Of a stretch of 64,000 bases of DNA, positions 12,301-23,577 are shown in pieces. The stretch is taken from assembly GCF_020360975.1 (NCBI RefSeq), contig NW_025408671.1:744001-808000 (forward strand). The letters run 5' to 3'. The notes under the pieces were generated by a model, which worked only from the letters and a program-made list of their open reading frames with translations, ran no database searches and had not been told where the DNA came from. How positions within the stretch are numbered: the first letter of the stretch is position 1; each line of letters starts with the position of its first letter. This DNA comes from Hirsutella rhossiliensis (lineage: Eukaryota; Ascomycota; Sordariomycetes; Hypocreales; Ophiocordycipitaceae). The position numbers and the translations under genes were made by a program.

Positions 12301-13250
12301 TATATTAATCTTAGAAAAATACTTAGCTCCTTAATAGCGGTTAATAATCTCCGAAATAAGGGGTAAAAGGTACCGATTCTTTTATATAACCCGGTTAAGT
12401 CCTCGGTAGTCTATATATAGCCGTAAGGTACTATCCTTTTTTAGAATAAAAAGGATAGGCGCCCTAGCTAGGCTCTTTAACTCCTAGATTATTTTCCTTT
12501 TTATCGCGTCTTAGATCTAGTCGCGTAATACTTAGAGTTCCCTTTACGATAGAGGGTAAATCGGTCTATAAGGAGGTTCCGTATTAAGGATTAAATTAAT
12601 TAAGTAATCCGTTCCCTTTTTAGCTAGTAATAAATCGGATTTATTAGCTAAAAAGGTATCTTTAAACCGGTAGAGAGTTAGTAGGATTTCGGCCTATTCT
12701 TCTTATAGAATCCCTTTATCTTTATCTTTATCTAGTAGCGGGATTAGCTTAGGATTAAGCGCTATTATATATACCCTTACTTCGTTCCTATATTCCTAAA
12801 GGAATTTATAGGGATTCTATAGGGTTTCGCTACTTAGTTAATACTTAAACTACTACTATCGTTTCTATAAGATAATATAAATACGTTTATCCTCTAAGGT
12901 AGTAACTAATAAAAGGATTAGTACCCGATCGTTTAGCGTTAACTTATTAGTACCGATATAGAAATAAGTAATTATCTTTTCGGAGCCCCTTATATCTATT
13001 ATTCGGAGCGGCACTAACTATACTCTATACTCCCTTACCCTACTATTATTAAGCCCTAATAACTTAGGGTATAATAGCGCTACTTATAGCAATCCCTACT
13101 ATTAGGTAAAGTATATGTTTACGAGGTTAATAGTACCGTAAGTATCTAAGTATATAGGGACTTTAGTAGGGTTTCGCCCTAATATTATTATAGGAGTTTT
13201 AAGTAACTATCCTATAGGTATTAAGTTTACTAGGGGAGAAGCGTTTACCC
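9400..13250 (-). pseudogene. Gypsy pol relic: protease, RT, RNase H, integrase, chromodomain
   Basis: On the minus strand RIP-tolerant reading gives RT at about 12500-11900 (GHFEYLVMPFGLTN-like tract near 12230; catalytic YLDD mutated to YLNN at 12120-12109), RNase H near 11550 (YSVLD-ELFAIVKLFKYWR), the integrase zinc region near 10780-10640 (NDPLVGYF ... NKYIxLYLVY) and a chromodomain near 9700-9550 (SKGDTFFLIKxKGxLAKYN). Thus it was a chromovirus-type Ty3/Gypsy element. The two RT aspartates replaced by asparagine are G-to-A changes typical of RIP. Confidence 0.85.
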
Positions 13251-14500
13251 CGATATCTTACCTTTTCCTTATTTTATAGTATTAAGTCTAAGAGTCTTCG
13301 CTAGGGTTTCTACCTTTAAAGAATTAGTATATTCTATAGATAGGTATCCTAGCTTATTATATTAGAAATATATAATTCCCGATTAAGTAGAAGATCCTCT
13401 TCCTTAATAACGTCCCTTAGTTCGGCCCCTAATAGGTATATCGCTAGCTTGCTAGTTATCGGTCGAATCGGTAGTATTTCCTTAACGATTCGGCCTAGCT
13501 TATCGGCCTCTTTAATTCCTCCCCCTATACGTACTGCCTTAAGGTACAGCACTACTTTTATTCCCGGTTCCTCTAAGGGTAAAAGTAGTATTAGTACGTC
13601 GCCTCTTATTAGTAGTAGTATCCTAATATTATTAGGCGACTTATATAAGCTCTTCCCGTTAGTAGGTATAGATAGGTATCGAATAGAGGTTAATTTAGTC
13701 CCGAAGTTATAGCTCTAGCTTAGCGAAAAACATAAGAGCACGCGCCTTTTCTAATAGGCGTTCGAAATACCTCTCTAAGGAGTTAAGGTATAAGCTAAAC
13801 TCTAGGGGGGACTAGCCTTCTCGTTAGCGAGCCTCCTCTAATTACGTCGCTAATAGTATCTCCTTATTTATAGTATCCTTAATTAAGACGAGTATCTATT
13901 CCTTAAAGTATACTTAATCTATACTATATTTAGTTCGGTTAATCGGCGTCTATTCTTTAAGGTATCGGCGCTATCTCGCTTTATAGTCGCTATATATATA
14001 ATCTACCGCGTAGAGGATCTTCGTTTCGTCGCGACGAAAGCGTCAGGCGCTGCCTAAAGACGTCCTCTAGATCGTAAGTCTAGTCTAGACGTTTCCGTGT
14101 ATTAGTAGGTTAGGATAATTAAGCGATATTTTTAATCTTAACCTCGCTACCGCGACTACCGTCCGATTCGGGGGAGTAAGACCGTCGACGCTTCCCCGAA
14201 CGGATAGCGATAGCACCGGCGCGTTTAGCAATTTCCTCCTTTAATTATATAACGCGATCTTATAGGCGTTTCGTCTCCTCTAGCTCCTTAACGCGCGCTT
14301 ATAGGGCCGTAAGCTTTTCCTTACGAGACGGTTATCTTACGCTTATAGGTAGCGATATCTTCGATATAGTTATAACGCCGTCCGTAGTAGGGGTCTATTC
14401 CGAGGATATATCTTCCTATTCTTTATCTCCCGAGTAGATACTCGATATACGTAACGAAGAGGCCTCGACTAGTTAACTACTACGTCGCGCTATAGGAGCG
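13251..14500 (-). pseudogene. Gypsy gag relic
   Basis: Reading the minus strand from about 14450 gives a coiled-coil-like start (RKEKLTALxARVKELEETKR), a basic tract SGKRRRSYSPESD, then a capsid-like region near 14080-13800 (RKRLDxTYDLEDVF ... YRLSI). A later open piece (13552-13349) belongs to the Gag-Pol junction and protease region. Stops are nearly all TAG/TAA, as expected from RIP. Position right after the 5' LTR and before RT supports gag. Confidence 0.65.
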
Positions 14501-14562
14501 TTACGTAGTCTTCTCTAAGTAGCTATCTCTACTAGGTAACTAAAAAGGGAAGCTTTAGAAAT

Positions 14563-14819
14563 TATAAGGTAATACGTATTACGGTATAATTAGTTAGGTA
14601 GTAGAGATAGCTAGAGGTACTACGCTATATATATTATATTCTCCTTATCGTAAGACTAAAGCTTACGAGAAGAGGGATTTCTCCTCTTCGGTCGGAGTAG
14701 CGAGTGGTCTATAATATACGAGCGGGGTAGGTATAATTCCCTGCCGATACCCTGCCGATATATTAGTACTACGTACCCGAGTGCTTTATTAGCCCGTACC
14801 TCCTAGTAGCGCTCTTATA
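14563..14819 (-). repeat. 5' LTR of RIPed Gypsy element
   Basis: This 257-bp partner of 7022-7278 is less mutated than the other copy: it keeps several G and C that are A and T there. It is followed by the target duplication AATTC at 14820-14824. Confidence 0.88.
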
Positions 14820-15749
14820 AATTCTTATAGAAAATAGTAAGTTATCGACCTAGCTATAGTATATCGATATCTACTAGTATTAGTTACGCTAAGAGGTCTA
14901 AAAGGGACTTATTTCCGTCCGTTAGGTTCTAACGGTATTAATAAAAGCCGATGGTCTTACGAAGCCCCTACCGAAGTAGAAGCTAGCTATCTTTTTATAG
15001 TAAATTAGGCTAGAAGACGTTTAAGAGAAGCTATCCTTAGAAGCCTGCCTTAAGAGTCTACGAGAGGAGCTAATAGCACGTAGGAGGAAGGAGACGTCTA
15101 TAGCTAAAGAGAGAAATTAGGACTTATCCTAGAGGAGGGCCCCTAGCTTAATTAGGACTTATTCTTTTTAAAGGCCCCCTTTTTAGGGACTTATCCTTAA
15201 AGAAGCCCCCCTTTCTTATAGGACTTAATTTCCTCCTTAAGGCCTCTTTTCCTAAAGTAGGTCTAAAAGAGCCCGGGGCTAAAACCCGGATTTCTCGAGT
15301 AAGGGATAATTATAGACTAAGACCTCCTCTATACGCTCACCGGCCTAGGTATTTAGCTTTACCCTTTCTATAAGGGCAGGCTATAGCTAAGGGGGTATAT
15401 CGCGAAGCGTAGCCTAATTTCGTAGTTCTCGGAGATATCCCTTAGTACGAGGGACCTAAGAAGCTAAAAAACAGGTTTTAAAGAAGGAGCTAAAAGGAGG
15501 TATAGAGAGGAGGGTAGGGGTAAGAGGGGAAGTAAAAGTAGCGATAGCTTCCTATAGAGGTAGCGAGAAATAAGACGGAAGTGCTAGTAACGGCTAGAAA
15601 TAAGGGGAAAACCCGGTAAAAAGCTTAGTAGTCGAGAGGATATTAGTAGCTTCTTTAAGTAGGATCTTCTTTATTAATTAAGATATTAGACGGGTATAAA
15701 GAAGAGCGTTAGATAGAGGAAAGAAGGAGAATTAGGGCAATATAATAAT
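14820..15749 (+). pseudogene. Copia-A RNase H end and 3' region
   Basis: After the AATTC duplication the Copia RNase H frame resumes with ILIENSKLST, then a YxDIYxYxLRxEV tract matching the conserved Copia HVDIHxHWLRQEV end. The remainder to 15749 is the 3' tail. About 350 bp of it (15400-15749) recurs in reverse complement at 18691-19049. Confidence 0.75.
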
Positions 15750-15873
15750 TACTCCCCTACTATAATTACTACTCCTATAAGAATTAAATCTCTCTGCCCT
15801 GCCTATCCGACCCCTTACTTTTAATTTTACCTTCGTGTATTTTTATATACTTCTTATATCTCTCTTCGTGAGA
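15750..15873 (+). repeat. Copia-A 3' terminal repeat (about 124 bp)
   Basis: This sequence, starting TACTCCCC and ending CGTGAGA, recurs in reverse complement three times at 17905-18690, each time next to the leader segment. It is therefore the short LTR of the family. The exact ends are uncertain by a few bases. Confidence 0.6.
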
Positions 15874-16570
15874 TTTATTTAAAGGAGTAAAAGTAAGTAG
15901 CTATATATACCTATAAATACTATCCTTAGATTACGGTCCTAGTTATAATCCCCTTTATAGCTTACTATAGCTTACTCTTAAGCTATACTCCTAAGTAGTA
16001 ATCTATCTATATAAAGCTTACTTAGCTTATATACGTTCTAGGTAAGCTAAGCTTAAGTAACTTCTTATCTTAATTATTATTCTAAGCCGCCTTATTATAT
16101 AAACGTAGCTAGCTCTCTTATAGCCCGCTAACTATAGTTATAATACTATTATTAAGAGGTTATCTATATAGATTACTATTATAATTTTATATTATATATT
16201 TATTAATACCCCTTTATTTATAAGAAGGGCCGAAAATCCTATCTTAGCTAAAATAAAGCTAAGATAGTTATACTAGAGCTTTAAGCTTTATTTAAAGCTA
16301 TATAATACTTTCTTTAATTTTACTACTAGCTTTTTCTTTTTATATAGCTCTAGGAACTATAAATAGCTAATATTATACTTATACTAGTTTTTATTAAACT
16401 AGTCTTTAAGTATTAGCTCTTTATAGCTATAAAAAGGTATTAGTAATAAGCGTAGGATTAGGTAATTAATAACGTAAGCGGAAAGATCGGTTAAAGGAGT
16501 ATAGGGTAGGATTTCGTCCGGAATTTATAATAAGTATATAAGGGGCTAAATAATATATTAAAAGAATAGC
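15874..16570. other. RIPed sequence without recognisable gene
   Basis: This very AT-rich stretch lies between Copia-A and the RT part of Copia-B. It may be the 3' end and LTR of Copia-B, but I could not find a matching partner. Confidence 0.35.
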
Positions 16571-17904
16571 GTTATAAAAGATACTTATAAACTTACTTAT
16601 TCTATTTACTACTCCTAGGGAAATCCTTTATCTTTTATAGACTATTGCTCGCCTATTAGTAGACTAATTAGTTAGCTTTCTAGTATATTTTATAGTGCTT
16701 AAAAACTCTATTTATAGTATATCGTCTTAACTTAGTAGGTAGTCTAATTATAACGTAATAGTTAACGTAAGACTATAGGTTCTAGTATAAGTAGTAGCTT
16801 TAACTAGAATATTCTATGCCCTACCTATTCTTATATAGCGGATATCTTTAAAACCGCTAAGCTAAAATAGGTAATAGGGTATTCGTTCTACTTATAATTA
16901 ACTTATATAATTTATATATATTTATATTTATTATAATAGGCTTATCTTAACCCGCTTTTCCTAAAAGAAGGTATAGATATTTAATAGAGGTCTTTATCTA
17001 TAAGGGTTACTCCCTTAAACTATATTATAGAGCCTCTTTTTACTAGCTTATTTTATAGAGCCTCCCTATACTTATTATTTCTTTTTAATAGTAAAATAAG
17101 AATATAAGGGTATATTCTTATAATAGCTTATAGGGACTCTTATATAAATATCTATATTTATTTTAGTATATATAAAAGTATTTTCTATATTATATTATAA
17201 TAGAGCGTAATTATTAAAAATAGCTATTATAAATAGTATTTTAATTAATATAGGTCTTACTATTATAGTAAAGGTTTCTAAATAATCTAGGCTATAGACT
17301 TAATTAAATCCTTATACTATATAACGGGCTTTATATTTAATAATATTATTATTATTATCCTACTTTATTTTATAAACCTAACGGACCCCTAGAGCTTCCC
17401 TATTACTAAGAAAAGGCTTTAATTCTTAGGTTTTTTAGTTTAAAAGCTCTTTTATTTTTAGAAATATAGCTCTTTTTTATTCTATAGCTTCTAAGCTATT
17501 TATAGCCTATATAAATATTTTAGGCTCTATAAGATCCTTATTTTCTAGTAAAGATAGAATAATCTCTTTACTTTTACTATTTAATATAGTATTTATTTCG
17601 GGGTATATAATATAGTCTTTATAAAATCCGTTTAGCTTCTTAGGTATATTAATACGGATTTTTAGATCCTTATTTAATCCCTTTTTTAAAAGAGGATTAT
17701 TTCCCTTTTTTATAGAAGGGTTATATTCCTTCTCTATAAGAGGGTTATCTTCCTTCTTTATAAGAGGGTTATCTTTCTTTTTTATTAAAGGGTTATTTTC
17801 CTCTTCTTTTAAAGAAGAGTTATTACTTTCTTTATATATAGGTTCCCTTTATAAATAATTATCTAGGACCTTATTTATAAAAGGTAAGGTATTAAAGTTA
17901 AAGT
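16571..17904 (-). pseudogene. Copia-B reverse transcriptase relic
   Basis: Minus-strand reading through stops near 17390-17150 gives the Copia RT start (VYKIK ... IIKYKARYIV, then YSLDYLETFT and NIENTFIYTKINIDIYIRV), i.e. the KARLVARG, TFxP and DVxNAFLNG region. It is heavily RIPed and distinct in sequence from Copia-A and Copia-C. The upstream integrase half lies at 19050-19860; the two halves are separated by an A-family insertion. Confidence 0.7.
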
Positions 17905-18690
17905 TCTTATAAAGAGAGATATAAGAAGTATATATAAAATATATAAAGGTAAAAGTAAAAGTAAGGGGTTAGATAAGTAAGGCAGAGATATTTTATTTTA
18001 ATAGGGGTAGTAATTATAGTAAGGGAGTATCTTAGGGTTCTATAAGAATCGTCCTATAGACTATAGGGGTAGTAAAAGAGTTATCTTTCGATATTATTAT
18101 AAAAGAGGGGGTAGAAAAGTTAGTTAAAAATCGGCTTTTCTAGTAAGAGGGGTAAAAGGAAGCTACGAGGGATATAAGAAAGGTGTCTTTTATAGCTACT
18201 AAAAGGTATAGGAATTCTATTCCTCCTAGGCTTATAACTCTTATAAAGAGAGATATAAGAAGTATATATAAAATATATAAAGGAAAAAGTAAAAGTAAGG
18301 GGTTAGATAAGTAAGGTAGAGATATTTTATTTTAATAGGGGTAGTAATTATAGTAAGGGAGTATCTTAGGGTTCTATAAGAATCGTCCTATAGACTATAG
18401 GGGTAGTAAAAGAGTTATCTTTCGATATTATTATAAAAGAGGGGGTAGAAAAGTTAGTTAAAAATCGGCTTTTCTAGTAAGAGGGGTAAAAGGAAGCTAC
18501 GAGGGATATAAGAAAGGTGTCTTTTATAGCTACTAAAAGGTATAGGAATTCTATTCCTCCTAGGCTTATAACTCTTATAAAGAGAGATATAAGAAGTATA
18601 TATAAAATATATAAAGGTAAAAGTAAAAGTAAGGGGTTAGATAAGTAAGGTAGAGATATTTTATTCTTATAAGGGTAGTAATTATAGTAA
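17905..18690 (-). repeat. Tandem LTR-leader-LTR-leader-LTR array (Copia-A family)
   Basis: A unit of about 335 bp (terminal repeat plus leader with primer-binding site) occurs twice in a row and is followed by a further terminal repeat, all in minus orientation. The two full units are almost identical to each other, more so than to the copy at 364-565. This looks like duplication of an LTR and its leader by unequal exchange or template switching, before or after RIP. Confidence 0.7.
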
Positions 18691-19049
18691 GGGAGTAATT
18701 ATTATATTGCCTTAATTATCTTACTTTCCTTTATTTAATACTTATCTTTATACCTATTTAGTATCTTAATTAATAAAAAAGATCTTACTTAAAGAAATAA
18801 CTAATATCCTTTTAACTACTAAGCTTTTTATTAGTTTTCCCTTTTATTTCTAGCCGTTACTAGTATATCCGTCTTATTTCTCGCTACCTTTATAAGAAGC
18901 TATCGCTACTTTTACTTTCCCTTTTACCCTTACCCTCCTCTTTATACCTCCTTTTAGCTCCTTCTTTAAAACTTATTTTCTAGCTTCCTAGGTCCCTTAT
19001 ACTATAGGATATCTCTAAGAACTATAAAATTAAGCTATACTTTATAATA
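18691..19049 (-). mobile_element. 3' tail of a second Copia-A copy
   Basis: This is the reverse complement of 15400-15749 with mainly C/T and G/A differences. Together with the array at 17905-18690 it forms a fragment of about 1.1 kb inserted in Copia-B. AAAGT (17900-17904) and GAAGT (19050-19054) flank it and may be a RIPed 5-bp target duplication. Confidence 0.6.
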
Positions 19050-19860
19050 GAAGTTATTAAGGTCTTCTTTTTTTTTAATTTTCTATAAATTTATTTTCTA
19101 AGATAATAATATCTTTAGAAATTATTACCTTTCTTTTTAAAAAGTTATATATTTTATAAGTATTTCTAGTATAGCCTATAATAATACCCTTATAAGCTCT
19201 TATTTCTAGCTTATTTAAGGGGTCTTTTTTTATAATAAATAGTACTTTTAAAGGTCTTAATTTTCTTTAAGTTTTCTAAGGCTAGAGATTTATTCTCCTT
19301 TTCTTTCTATATAAGTCTAAAAGCTTATTTATAAGTAAGGGGTCCTATTATATAAATAAGCTACTATTAAAACAGCTTCTCCCTATAAATATTTAAGTAG
19401 TTTTACTATAAGTAAAATAGCCCGGACTTTATTTAAAATAGTCCTATTAATCCTCTTTATTACTCTATTTAATTTAAGAGTCTTAAGAGGGCTAGTATAA
19501 TATTTAATTCCCTTTCTTAAGTAGTAGGGTTTTATTTTATATAGGAATTCTTTTACGTTATCTAAAAAGACTTCCTTTATAGTAATATTATCCTAGTTAT
19601 TTTTAACTAAAGCTTTATATTCTAAGAATTTATCTAGGGTTTCTCTCTTAGACTTTATTAAAGATATTTCTAAATATCTTACTCTTATATCTTAAAAGGA
19701 TATAAAGAAGGTATATTTATTATATATAAGGGTCTTTATAAGTCCTTAAATATTACTAGTAACTCTATTAAGGTAATTATATACTTTATTAAATAAGGGT
19801 TTATTCTTTTTATTAGTTACCTTTACTTTAATATAAGCCTTATATTCTTTTACTACCTTA
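19050..19860 (-). pseudogene. Copia-B integrase relic
   Basis: On the minus strand near 19400 the frame reads GEAVLIVAYLYNRTPY, the conserved end of the Copia integrase core. Near 19130-19080 it reads like the integrase C-terminal motif (KRKVIISRDIIIL with stops). The RT of the same element continues beyond the insertion at 17904. RIP is near saturation. Confidence 0.7.
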
Positions 19861-20289
19861 AATAATAAGACGGCGGATTTACCACCCGTTTAGGCGGTTT
19901 TAGCTACTAAAGGTAGTAGCTAATTTACTAAAAATCTAGCGTATAGATAGATAAACGTGTTACCGGGCTCTTCCCTTTAAGTATCTTAAATATACTTACT
20001 ATATAGCCTATGTTCCTCCCTGCCTAATTAATCTAGCTTGTAAAGGGACCTTAGGACGCCTCCGCGGCCCGCTTAAGCTATATGCTTTTCCGGCACCTCT
20101 TTCTAGCCTTACAACGAAGGAGCTATAAACCGCCTAGATCGGCGGCGTCGCATAGGTTATACTTTAAAAGCGCTTGCTCCGCCTTAACTTTTTATTAACA
20201 TCTTACCTCTTTTATAACTATAACTTATTATAGAAACGTCTAACCTCTTACTAGCTTACGGTAAGTATCCCCGCTAATTTACGATCTAT
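19861..20289. other. Spacer upstream of the DUF3435 relic
   Basis: A RIPed but more GC-rich stretch. GTAAGT at about 20260 could be an intron donor in the 5' part of the next gene. No domain is seen. Confidence 0.35.
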
Positions 20290-22761
20290 TATTAACTATA
20301 ACGCGCCGAGCACGCTATTCCGCTATCGCTTACGACTTAAACGCGTCTTACTCCCCCGAGAACGAATTCGATAATAGTAGTCTCTTTAATAAAGTTAAGC
20401 TACTTTACTCGGATACGTATACGGAGGCAATAGATATAGAGGACTTAAACTTTAATAACGTAGACGGATTCGTCGACGCTAACGTTAAAGACTAAGTCTA
20501 GCTCTTCGGAGGCAACGTTTATCTACCCGAGTACTATCGGGAAGCTATTAAGAAATTTAACGAGACTATCTATAAATATTAAGACTATAGCAATAGTAGT
20601 CTACTACTCCTCGATGCCTACGAAGTATAATAGCGCTAGTACGTTACTAACTATATTATGTCCCTTATAACCCTAGCCTCTAATATATAATGTTCCGACC
20701 CTTAGATACTGCGAGGTGCTAGGCTATAACTCCTAAAAACGGTTAAAGTCTCTCTCTAAGTCTAGCTCCCTACGGCTCTTATATAACTTTTTTAACTAGA
20801 CCCTTAACTAGAAGGTCGGTAAGGATAGTAGGAAAAGGCGAGGAACGAAGAAGAGTAGCTCTTTAAGTATATACTAGAAAGTATTCCGACTCGTCTTCGA
20901 GAGAGCTATAGGAGATAAGCTCGATTCGAAACTAAATCGGCGTATATATAAGGTATAGCCCGATCCCTCCGAATAATAGGTTAAAAAGGTAACTATATAG
21001 GTTCTCCGAGACCTCTCTAAAAAAACATAAGTTAAGCGACTAGAAGCGAGCGAATCGATGTATAACGATTAAAGATCTTAAGGAGTAAATCGAAACGATA
21101 ATTAGTACGATAAAAAAATCGTTTAGGCTTAGGGAACTTCGAATCCTTGCTATTCTATTTCTCCTTCTTCTTACACCCGCTAGGGCTCGTCCTATATCTA
21201 TCCTACGCCTCCGGTTTAGAGATATCTAGCTCGCGCTAGTAAAAGACCTAGAAGGTAGGCCGTATAATATTTTAATTCGCTTTACCTTAGCCTTTATAAA
21301 GACATACCTCGGTGTTAAAGATACGTAAGGACGCTACCTAGTATTCCTTCTACTTAATAGATATAGCGTTAACGCGAATCTAGGAAAACCTTCCCTCTCC
21401 TAGAGACCTTAGCCGACCCTTCCTTACTACTTAATCCTTATATCTTCCTACTAAGCGTTCTTTTCCGCTATTACGCGTTCCGAGCAATAAGCCTTAATTT
21501 ACCTATATAGCTAGCTAATCTTAATATCTACCCTAAGGAGCGGGAGCTACCTTTACTACTAAAGGACGACCTTAAAGATATATATATATTTCGACGGGCT
21601 ATTAAGACATTTACCGGTTATAAGCTATCTTAGGATAAGCCTCTTTCCTACTAGATAATTGCATAGTAGATTAGAAGGATTAGCGAAATTTTAGGGTTAG
21701 AATACCTTACTATCCCCTATAACTTACGTTATAATGCCGCTAATAAGTTCGATCGAAGTAGTTCATTAAGTCCTTTAATTATAATAACCTTATTACTTAC
21801 TCTAGCTTTAGCCGATATTAGCGAGTCGTTGCGAAATCTCGCTCTAGATCACGTAAATTCGAATCCCTTTTAAAAGCACTACCTAGGACGAGAGGTTTAC
21901 GTAGATACTTAGGGCATTCTCCGGCGATAAAAACCTTAGCAGGCGCTAATAAGGCAAGCCTATAGCGTCGGCCACTCTATTAGTAAGCGAAGACCCACGG
22001 ATCTTATAGCTAAATAAGTAGTATCCGTGTCTACTAATCCTATTATTAAGCGACTAGAGAAAGATATTCGGCATTTTCGCTACGACTTAAAGAAGTATAT
22101 AGAACTCCGCCGTTAACTAAGGAACGAGAAGCAAAGGTTAAAGAGAGTGCTTAAGTAGAAGCTTCGAGATAAATAGACTGCCGGACAGGCAGTGGACGAT
22201 ATTAAGGGGCAATTGCAAGGTACTGGTTTTACTAAATAGGCGGCTATAAATACTCCTATTTATCCTCAACGACCGGCTTGGAAGCGATTAGTTAAGGCCC
22301 TCGCCGCTCTACTTAGCAATACGCTCGAAGGTCAATATCGACGGAGAGACAATGCTATCGCCGCTATAGTAGCTTATTACGTGGTCGAGGAAGGGCAGAC
22401 TATCCGCTGCGCTTAAGCGGTGGTCGACTTAACTACGCTTACTCCTATAAACGAACCGCCTATTAATAGCCCTTAATATATAGCTCTAATATCTACCTTT
22501 ATTAAAACAGTTAAGGATAGGCCTCTAAGATGCTTTATCTATATCGGTAAGGCCCTTAATTTAGCATCCGATAATAAGGCTATAGAGGTTCTTATTCGCG
22601 AGTTTTATACTCCTAGAGACCTATCTAAGCACTTTTAACGTAAGCACTTATTAAATTTACGCGAGGGCGATAAGATTAAATGTTCGATCTACGATTTGCC
22701 GCTAGACTATATAGAGCACCTACGGAACTATGCTCTACGAATACACGGAATAGTATCTTAA
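20290..22761 (+). pseudogene. DUF3435 tyrosine recombinase with C-terminal C2H2 finger (captain-like), RIPed
   Basis: Reading through RIP stops gives the DUF3435 pattern: LFGGNVYLPEYYREA near 20500, then FRRAIKTFTGYKLS near 21590, NLRYNAANKF with the presumed catalytic Arg at 21727-21729, SLRNLALDH (His at 21850-21852) and KHYLGREV with the candidate His-Tyr pair at 21877-21882. The tail RRPTDL near 21995 is also typical. A C-terminal C2H2-like segment (22531-22740) has lost two Cys codons to Tyr by G-to-A changes. Frame shifts between blocks suggest introns or indels. DUF3435 proteins are crypton-type tyrosine recombinases and include the captains that mobilise Starship elements. Family call is firm; Starship membership is inference. 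Confidence 0.8.
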
Positions 22762-23070
22762 GCTATGCCCTTTAGTTATGCTAAATTGTTAGCCTATAGA
22801 TTAATAATTTAGAAATATCGCTTAGTATCTCCGTATTTAGCCTATATCGCGTAAATCTCTATATAGCTTAAGTATAATCACCTTGTTCTTACCTAGACTT
22901 CCTTGCTTAGGAGCATATTCTTTCTCTTTAGTATAAGCTAAGGAGAAATTACGCCCTACGAGCTTCGTCCCTTAGTTAACGTCTACTTTCGCTCGGTGGT
23001 TATAGAAGAACTTTTTTTCGGTGTTTTTAATCGCTCTTACGAGGAATGTCGTAGTGCTAGGCTATTTATA
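22762..23070. other. RIPed spacer, nothing recognised
   Basis: Between the DUF3435 relic and Copia-C. No coding signal could be assigned. Confidence 0.35.
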
Positions 23071-23115
23071 GGGAGGGCCACCTAAAGGATCACTATAAAG
23101 CTACGTATCGGGGAC
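23071..23115 (+). repeat. LTR fragment abutting Copia-C
   Basis: These 45 bp match the inside of the Copia-C LTR (28897-28941) but lie just outside its 5' LTR. They show that another copy of the same LTR once stood here and that the full element lies directly next to, or recombined with, it. Confidence 0.75.
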
Positions 23116-23383
23116 TGTCGGCTAGTATAGGCACCGCTATTAGTAGGTCACCTAAAGGATTAAGGGAGGGCTACCTAAAGGATTATTATAAGGCTATATA
23201 TCGGGGACCTATAAAGACCTTACGTATAGGGCTAGCTTAGTGCCTATATAAGTCACCTAAGGGTCCCTCTAACTATAGTATAAATAGGGCCCTATAGCCG
23301 CTTCTTTCTAGCTAGATTATATATCTTTATCCTTTCTTATACTGCCCCTACCTTATAAGTACTAGAATAACGGTCTATCGATA
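23116..23383 (+). repeat. 5' LTR of Copia-C (RIPed)
   Basis: This 268-bp partner of 28849-29116 differs from it by C-to-T and G-to-A transitions at CpA/TpG sites. Confidence 0.9.
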
Positions 23384-23577
23384 GTTATAAGCCCGTATAT
23401 ATAACTAGGGCATCTTTTACCTATCTTTACTAATTTTAAAGCTATTATTAAGCCCTTTTCGAGGCTAATTCCCTTTAGCCTTAGTACTAACGTAAGGACC
23501 TAGTCGAATTTAGGGGCTATATATAAATCCTATATAACTTATATCCCTCGTTAAAAGAGGTAAAATCTATTACGATA

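Larger units (their letters stand above)
7022..14819 (-). mobile_element. RIPed chromodomain Gypsy element with antisense ORF
   Basis: Two LTRs of exactly 257 bp (7022-7278, 14563-14819) and an exact AATTC duplication (7017-7021, 14820-14824) define a complete 7.8-kb element. Gag and pol run on the minus strand: gag, protease region, RT, RNase H, integrase, then a chromodomain. The purine-rich tract AAGAGGGGAG next to the low-coordinate LTR, on the minus strand, fits as polypurine tract. Between the chromodomain and the 3' LTR an extra ORF lies on the opposite strand (7669-9250). The interior is saturated with RIP changes. Confidence 0.9.
362..15873 (+). mobile_element. Copia-A LTR retrotransposon relic (RIPed, nested host)
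   Basis: This is a Ty1/Copia element on the plus strand, read through RIP stops. In order: leader with primer-binding site, Ala/Pro-rich gag-like region, then integrase, reverse transcriptase and RNase H, the Copia domain order. It is interrupted twice: by a gag-only LTR element at 2632-4504 and by a Gypsy element at 7022-14819 that splits the RNase H domain. The 5' LTR is missing apart from its last bases (about 364-373); the 3' terminal repeat is at 15750-15873. All coding functions are dead. Confidence 0.8.

Noticed and set aside
13449..13712. Open frame on plus strand
   Set aside because: Antisense to the Gag-Pol junction of the Gypsy element; no domain.
17905..18690. CRISPR-like or satellite array
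   Set aside because: The 335-bp units are explained by retrotransposon LTR and leader sequence.
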